Source: Asaia bogorensis (GTDB lineage: Bacteria; Pseudomonadota; Alphaproteobacteria; Acetobacterales; Acetobacteraceae). From it: DNA of 64,000 nt. The stretch is taken from positions 1 to 64,000 of the forward strand of contig CALQTN020000004.1 of NCBI GenBank assembly GCA_943333505.2. The letters are read 5' to 3'. Each line of letters opens with the position of its first letter. The first letter of the stretch is position 1. Below the pieces are notes generated by a model. It was not told where the DNA came from, ran no database searches, and saw only the letters and a program-made list of their open reading frames with translations. The position numbers and the translations under genes are program-made. Below, piece after piece: positions 60,061-64,000 of this stretch.

Positions 60061-61671
60061 CTACAGCCCTGCGGCCGCTCGCAATGCCGCCAACTCTGCG
60101 GCATCCCAAACCCCGATCACAATCCCCTGGCGCAATTGCTGCCCATTGGCATACGCCGCAATCCTGGCGTCGGGTTGGGTGATCCGGTTGTGATCGCGCA
60201 GCGCCCAGTCCATCAGCGCGCGCTCGAGCTGGGCGATGGTGTCGCCATGGGCGGGGTCGGGGCCAAGATCGGTGAACTCGTTCGGATCGGTCGCCAGATC
60301 ATACAGCATCGGTGCGAACCCGACCGCATGGATCAGTTTGAAGCGACCATCAAAAACCATGAACAGGCGGCAATCCTCGATCTTCTGGCCCAGGGTCAAC
60401 CGGGCTTCCTGCATGGAGTAATCGTATTCGCTGAACACGTGGCGACGCCATTCCGGGGATTGTCCGTCGAGCCAGGGCAGTAGCGACCGGCCCTCCATGA
60501 TGTTGTGGGCGACGGTGCCGCCAAAGAACTCCAGGAAGGTCGGCGCGAGATCGATCGCCTCGACCAGCGCGTCGCAGACCGTGCCATGGGTGCCCGGCCG
60601 GGTCGGGTCAGCCACAATCATCGGGACTTTCGCCGAGCAGTCGTGGAACAAATCCTTCTCGCCCAGCCAGTGATCGCCAAGATAGTCGCCATGGTCGGAG
60701 GTGAACACGATCATCGTGTTGTCGGTCAGGCCCTGTTCGTCGAGGAACTTCATCAGCACGCCGATCTGGTCGTCGATCTGTTTGATCAGCCCCATGTAAG
60801 CGGGGATGACCCGGGCCCGGACCTCATCACGGGAAAAGTTACGGCCGACCACGTGGTTCATGAAGGCGGCATAGACCGGGTTGGGTGTGCCGCGCTCGGC
60901 ATCTGAGCGCACCACCGGCAGGACCGCGTTGGCACCATACATAGCGTGGTAGGGCGCCGGCACGATATAGGGCCAGTGCGGCTTGATGTAGGACAGATGC
61001 AGGCACCACGGCCGGGGATCGGATTGCGCTTCACGGATGAAATCCATGGCGCGGCGGGTCATATAAGGGGTCTCGGAGTGCTCTTCGGCGATGCGCGCCG
61101 GCTTGTCGGCGTGTTCCAGGAGCCAGCCATTTTGCAACGATCCGTCTTCGGCCGCGCCAGAATTGGCCCAATGTTCCCAAGGGTTGTCGGCCTCGTACCC
61201 CAGATCGCGTAAGTAACGATCATAGGCCGGGCGTGGGGCAGGGTCGGGGTGGAGGCCATCATCGCGTTCGTACGGTTCAAAGCCGCATTGGCTGACATGA
61301 ACCCCAATCCGGCTGTCGGGGTCTATCCCGAGCCGCGCAATGCCGTCCGTATCGGCGCCCATATGGGTTTTACCGACCAGGACGTTGCGCACGCCAATCG
61401 CATTGAGCGCATCGCCCAAGGTTGGTTCGCCTATCCGCAGCGGAAACCGGTTCCAGTTCGATCCGTGGCTGCGCATGTAGCGGCCGGTATAAAAGCTCAT
61501 CCGTGACGGGCCGCAGACCGGGGATTGCACATAGGCGCGGGTGAAACGCACGCCGCGGGCGGCAATCGCGTCAATATTCGGGGTAGCAAGGCTCGGGTGG
61601 CCGGCGCAGCTCAGATAGTCCCAGCGCAACTGGTCGCACATGATGAACAGGACATTCTTTTTCTTACCCAT
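60061..61671 (-). CDS. Sulfatase / phosphonate monoester hydrolase-like enzyme
   Basis: A 536-residue alkaline-phosphatase-superfamily hydrolase. The type I sulfatase motif VCGPSRMSFYTGRYM starts at about residue 52, so Cys53 should be oxidised to formylglycine. Metal ligands appear in FIMCDQLRWD and IVFTSDHGDYLGDH. The long middle with APYHAMYGANAVLP and the ending recall the phosphonate monoester hydrolases of Rhizobium and Burkholderia more than classic arylsulfatases. There is no signal peptide, so it is cytoplasmic. The start at 61671 lies one base after the radC stop. A maturase (FGE or anSME) is not in this window. Confidence 0.87.
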   Translation of the reverse strand: MGKKKNVLFIMCDQLRWDYLSCAGHPSLATPNIDAIAARGVRFTRAYVQSPVCGPSRMSFYTGRYMRSHGSNWNRFPLRIGEPTLGDALNAIGVRNVLVGKTHMGADTDGIARLGIDPDSRIGVHVSQCGFEPYERDDGLHPDPAPRPAYDRYLRDLGYEADNPWEHWANSGAAEDGSLQNGWLLEHADKPARIAEEHSETPYMTRRAMDFIREAQSDPRPWCLHLSYIKPHWPYIVPAPYHAMYGANAVLPVVRSDAERGTPNPVYAAFMNHVVGRNFSRDEVRARVIPAYMGLIKQIDDQIGVLMKFLDEQGLTDNTMIVFTSDHGDYLGDHWLGEKDLFHDCSAKVPMIVADPTRPGTHGTVCDALVEAIDLAPTFLEFFGGTVAHNIMEGRSLLPWLDGQSPEWRRHVFSEYDYSMQEARLTLGQKIEDCRLFMVFDGRFKLIHAVGFAPMLYDLATDPNEFTDLGPDPAHGDTIAQLERALMDWALRDHNRITQPDARIAAYANGQQLRQGIVIGVWDAAELAALRAAAGL

Positions 61672-61672
61672 G

Positions 61673-62407
61673 TCACAGCAGACCTTCTTTCCGGAAACTG
61701 AGCCACCGCCCGTTTCCGATAATGACATGATCATGCAAGACAATCGACAGCGCGGATGCGGCGGCCTGAACCTCGCGCGTCATGACAATGTCGTCCTGGG
61801 ACGGGGTTGGGTCCCCGCTCGGGTGGTTATGGGCCAGAACAATCGCGGTGGCGTGGAGTTCCAACGCACGTTTGACTACTTCGCGCGGATAGACCGGGGT
61901 GTGATTGACGGTGCCGCGCGCCTGCGCTTCGTCGCCGAGCAGGCGGTTGCGGGTATCAAGGAACAGCACCCGGAACTGCTCAACGGTTTCGCGCGCCATC
62001 ACGGTGGTCAGGTAGTCGATCACTTTGTCCCAGTTATTGAGCAAAGGTCGGTTCATCACCTCGGATTTCGCTAGGCGCAAAGCCGCGGCCTGCACCGTCT
62101 TCAGCGCGGCAACCGCCGCTTCGCCGAACCCATCCAGCGCCAGCAACGCGTTGGGGGGGGCGCTGATGGTGTTGGCAAAGCTGCCGAACTGGGCCAGCAG
62201 GGCGCGGGCCAGCGGCTTGGTATCGCGGCGGGGCAAAGCGAGGAACAGGACCATTTCGAGCAATTCATGGTCGAGAATGGCCGCCGGGCCGGCATCGAGC
62301 AGCTTCTGCCGCATTCGGGCGCGATGGCCTTCGGCGCCGTGGTCGATGACCTCGTCCAGCAAACCGAGGCCAAGTTGTTCGGAGAATCCTTTGCGCCTGC
62401 GGGCCAT
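61673..62407 (-). CDS. radC: RadC-family JAB/MPN domain protein
   Basis: A 244-residue RadC. It has an N-terminal helix-hairpin-helix-like part (ILDHELLEMVLFLALPRRDT ... GFGEAAVAALKTVQ) and a C-terminal JAMM metalloprotease-like domain with the full zinc set AHNHPSGDPTPSQDD. Its cellular role is unclear despite the name. The start at 62407 is preferred; an in-frame ATG at 62437 lacks a ribosome binding site. It is transcribed leftward into the sulfatase gene. Confidence 0.9.
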   Translation of the reverse strand: MARRRKGFSEQLGLGLLDEVIDHGAEGHRARMRQKLLDAGPAAILDHELLEMVLFLALPRRDTKPLARALLAQFGSFANTISAPPNALLALDGFGEAAVAALKTVQAAALRLAKSEVMNRPLLNNWDKVIDYLTTVMARETVEQFRVLFLDTRNRLLGDEAQARGTVNHTPVYPREVVKRALELHATAIVLAHNHPSGDPTPSQDDIVMTREVQAAASALSIVLHDHVIIGNGRWLSFRKEGLL

Positions 62408-62908
62408 GGTCAGACCCTGGTGTGGGTGCGCCGGCATGGATAGCGTTAATCGTGTGGATGCGGACGGATTGACGGGGGAGTAGCGTATTTTTTTAAAAAG
62501 TAAGGGCAAGGCAAATTTTTTCCAAACAGAAAGGCGCAACAAGGACGTCCGACCGCATTGCCGCTCGCTCCCGACCCTCCGCAACCTCAGCCCCCCCCTG
62601 GCAACAGAGTAGAAGAAAGTTTTTTGGTTCTTTTTGTTCACGCAAAGAACATGCTGGCTTGCCCCGACTGATAAAAAATACGGAAGACGTCCAATCCTGC
62701 CGCAAGTCACCCGAATGCTGCGCCGTGCTGTTCAGCTCGCCGGCGCACTTGCCGGACGTTGATTGCAGGCTTCAAATGCCCGGCAGCCTGGCATTGCGGG
62801 AAGATCCTCAAATCTGATTTGCGGGCGCCGTTCTGGGCGGGTGTGAAAAGGCAGGTGAACTAAGCGCGGTCTTCTTTGTCGGAAAGCACAGAGGATCGGG
62901 CCTTCCCG
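62408..62908. other. Intergenic region with palindromic repeat
   Basis: About 500 bases between the radC start and the unknown leftward gene, with no credible gene on either strand. It contains the third full copy of the 24-nt palindrome (62627-62650), an AT-rich part just upstream of radC (62485-62525) and otherwise ordinary GC-rich DNA. Confidence 0.7.
62609..62650. repeat. 24-nt GTTC...GAAC palindrome plus poly-A/T run, copy 3
   Basis: GAAAGTTTTTTGGTTC leads into the palindrome at 62627-62650, with one mismatched pair. Same orientation as copy 2. It lies upstream of radC, not at a gene end. Confidence 0.8.
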
Positions 62909-63616
62909 TCAATCAGGCTTGCTCTTGATCGCCAAAGCCTGGTTCGCCTTAACCTGATCCAACGCGGTTTCGGGTTTCTTGTTTTCGCCGGCTTTACGGG
63001 TTTCCTTGGCCGCACTGCGCGCAGCCATGGTCCGCAAGATCGCGTCTTCCTTCGACAAGGCCGCGTGCAGCCCGGAATTATCCGGTCGCGATGGGGGCGG
63101 GCGCCCGCCGGTTGCCGCCATTTGCTGCTTGCGCGACCATTCCGCTACAGGCGGCGCGGTTGGGCTCGCGGTAGGGGTTTGCCCGACACGGCGCAACTGA
63201 CGCGCTTCCTGTTCGACGTTTACCCGTGCGAGCGGTACCGTATCCTGGGCCTTTGCGCCGGGTTTACGTGCCCCGACGGGCTCCTCGATCGATTTCAGGA
63301 CGTTGGCCAGCACCGCGGGCGCCGCCGTCGGTTGGCCTGGTGTCCGTCGGCGGATCTGATTGGCTGCTTCGTGGGCCATCACGGTGGCAAGGGGCGTCGG
63401 CGGCGGCGGCCCGCGTTTGGTTGGCTGCTTCACCGGCTTGGGCGACTTGGCGTTAACCACATGGGCCAAGATATGGGTTGGCTTGCGGATCGGTGTCTTG
63501 GCCAGGATCTGGCGGGTTTTTTCCTCGTCATTGCTGCGCGCGAGGTTGAGAAGTGATGCCGATTGTTTCGGCGTCATCGGCATTTTCGCGAAAAGCTGTC
63601 GCAGCCATTTCAGCAC
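62909..63616 (-). CDS. Basic, Pro/Ala-rich hypothetical protein
   Basis: A 235-residue protein beginning at GTG (63616), with GGAGG eight bases upstream. The first 20 residues (LKWLRQLFAKMPMTPKQ) form an amphipathic helix. The rest is rich in Lys, Pro, Ala, Gln and Thr (for example SPKPVKQPTKRGPPPPTPLA) and probably largely disordered, with a short helical part near ALHAALSKEDAILRTMAARS. It could be a nucleic-acid-binding or scaffold protein; no family was recognised. Codon composition fits a real gene better than the overlapping plus-strand frame. Confidence 0.5.
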   Translation of the reverse strand: MLKWLRQLFAKMPMTPKQSASLLNLARSNDEEKTRQILAKTPIRKPTHILAHVVNAKSPKPVKQPTKRGPPPPTPLATVMAHEAANQIRRRTPGQPTAAPAVLANVLKSIEEPVGARKPGAKAQDTVPLARVNVEQEARQLRRVGQTPTASPTAPPVAEWSRKQQMAATGGRPPPSRPDNSGLHAALSKEDAILRTMAARSAAKETRKAGENKKPETALDQVKANQALAIKSKPD

Positions 63617-63927
63617 CGAACCCACCTCCGCAGATATGGCCGCACCAGCGGTGCGGACCGGGCACAAGCTAGCGGAATGACGGCGGTTGGAAAAGCGGGA
63701 ATTGCTTTCTATCCGGTGATGGTGACCGTACGGCAGCGTTTGGCGCATCCGCCGCCGCTGCATGGCGCTCCACGCTTGCGACCGTTACGCAGATAAACGA
63801 CGAGCCGAATATTATTTCGGATACTTTGACCGAATAGCTTGCGCCGACCCGTAACTTGCCGGCAGACTGGCGAAAGCTGCCAGAGAGCAGCCGCTGGAAG
63901 AAACAACTATCCGGGAAACAAACGACC
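63617..63927. other. Divergent intergenic region
   Basis: About 310 bases between two divergent starts. It holds a small hairpin, CCGCACC-AGC-GGTGCGG, near 63645 and an AT-richer stretch around 63805-63830 that may carry a promoter. Nothing more definite was seen. Confidence 0.5.
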
Positions 63928-64000
63928 ATGAGTGACACAACATTGGACGTGGCCGGCGCCGACCCTGGGGGTTTTCCCATGGGTCCGCTGGAGGAACTGC
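63928..64000 (+). CDS. Start of a gene cut by the window edge
   Basis: An ATG at 63928, preceded by GGGAAA eleven bases upstream, opens a frame that reads MSDTTLDVAGADPGGFPMGP and continues without a stop to the end of the window. Too little is visible to name the product. Confidence 0.4.
   Translation, partial: MSDTTLDVAGADPGGFPMGPLEEL

Noticed and set aside
62876-63556. Plus-strand frame of about 226 codons
   Set aside because: Overlaps the minus-strand basic protein, which has GGAGG plus GTG; the plus frame has no ribosome binding site and an Arg/Cys/Gly-rich shadow composition.

Overview
The window is a GC-rich stretch of bacterial chromosome that looks alphaproteobacterial, probably from the Rhodospirillales/Acetobacteraceae side. 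The evidence is a TrcR-type (DUF1013) cell-cycle regulator, DUF1192 and two YdcH-like (DUF465) genes beside purEK, the EpmA/PhzF pair, an IS630 transposase start at the left edge, and two families of short palindromic intergenic repeats. No rRNA, tRNA, CRISPR array or phage genes were seen, so no species is named.

Layout. 1-9400: IS630 edge, a small unknown gene, a leftward TPR/metallo-hydrolase/tyrosine phosphatase operon, a divergent histidine kinase, a CaiB-type CoA transferase with an acyl-CoA dehydrogenase, and an unknown gene. 9400-9890 is a strikingly AT-rich island with DnaA-box-like sites. 9889-11990: a stand-alone AsnC effector domain facing a thiamine-diphosphate enzyme. 12211-12914: a sigma-54-type promoter followed by three tiny PEP-CTERM genes that are little more than a signal peptide plus the exosortase sorting signal. 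12939-18764: serine hydrolase, a collapsed peptide-ABC pseudogene, NTF2-like protein, lipoprotein, epmA, phzF-like and Ldh-family genes. 19000-22471: small membrane protein, LpxL-like acyltransferase and a beta-roll secreted protein.

22717-28129 is a complete oligopeptide ABC transporter operon. 28229-33329 is a tightly coupled five-gene operon (SDR, CoA transferase, CoA lyase, MaoC/FAS1-type hydratase, AMP nucleosidase) whose middle three genes match the chemistry of mesaconyl-CoA to citramalyl-CoA to pyruvate plus acetyl-CoA. 34506-39332 is a GldA/GldF/GldG-type ABC system with a DUF4340 protein and a Nudix hydrolase. 39438-48866 holds SDR, phosphoesterase, RraA-like/MFS pair, a membrane-fused alpha/beta hydrolase lacking its serine, two small enzymes or folds, an aminotransferase, an HSL-type esterase and a GNAT protein. 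48867-64000 holds a dienelactone hydrolase, a PAS-REC-Hpt phosphorelay protein, deoxyribosyltransferase, TPR38-like protein, MOSC protein, purK-purE with cell-cycle regulators, a large membrane protein, flavin reductase, GNAT, a sulfatase/phosphonate monoester hydrolase, radC and an unknown basic protein.

Two non-coding themes run through the window. Five elements of 106-108 bp with CTAG-like ends sit at gene ends; in seven cases the element itself supplies the stop codon of the adjoining gene, and one internal hairpin shows compensatory changes between copies. A second, 24-nt palindrome beside a poly-A/T run occurs three times in full. Together with the mini PEP-CTERM trio these are the most unusual things here.
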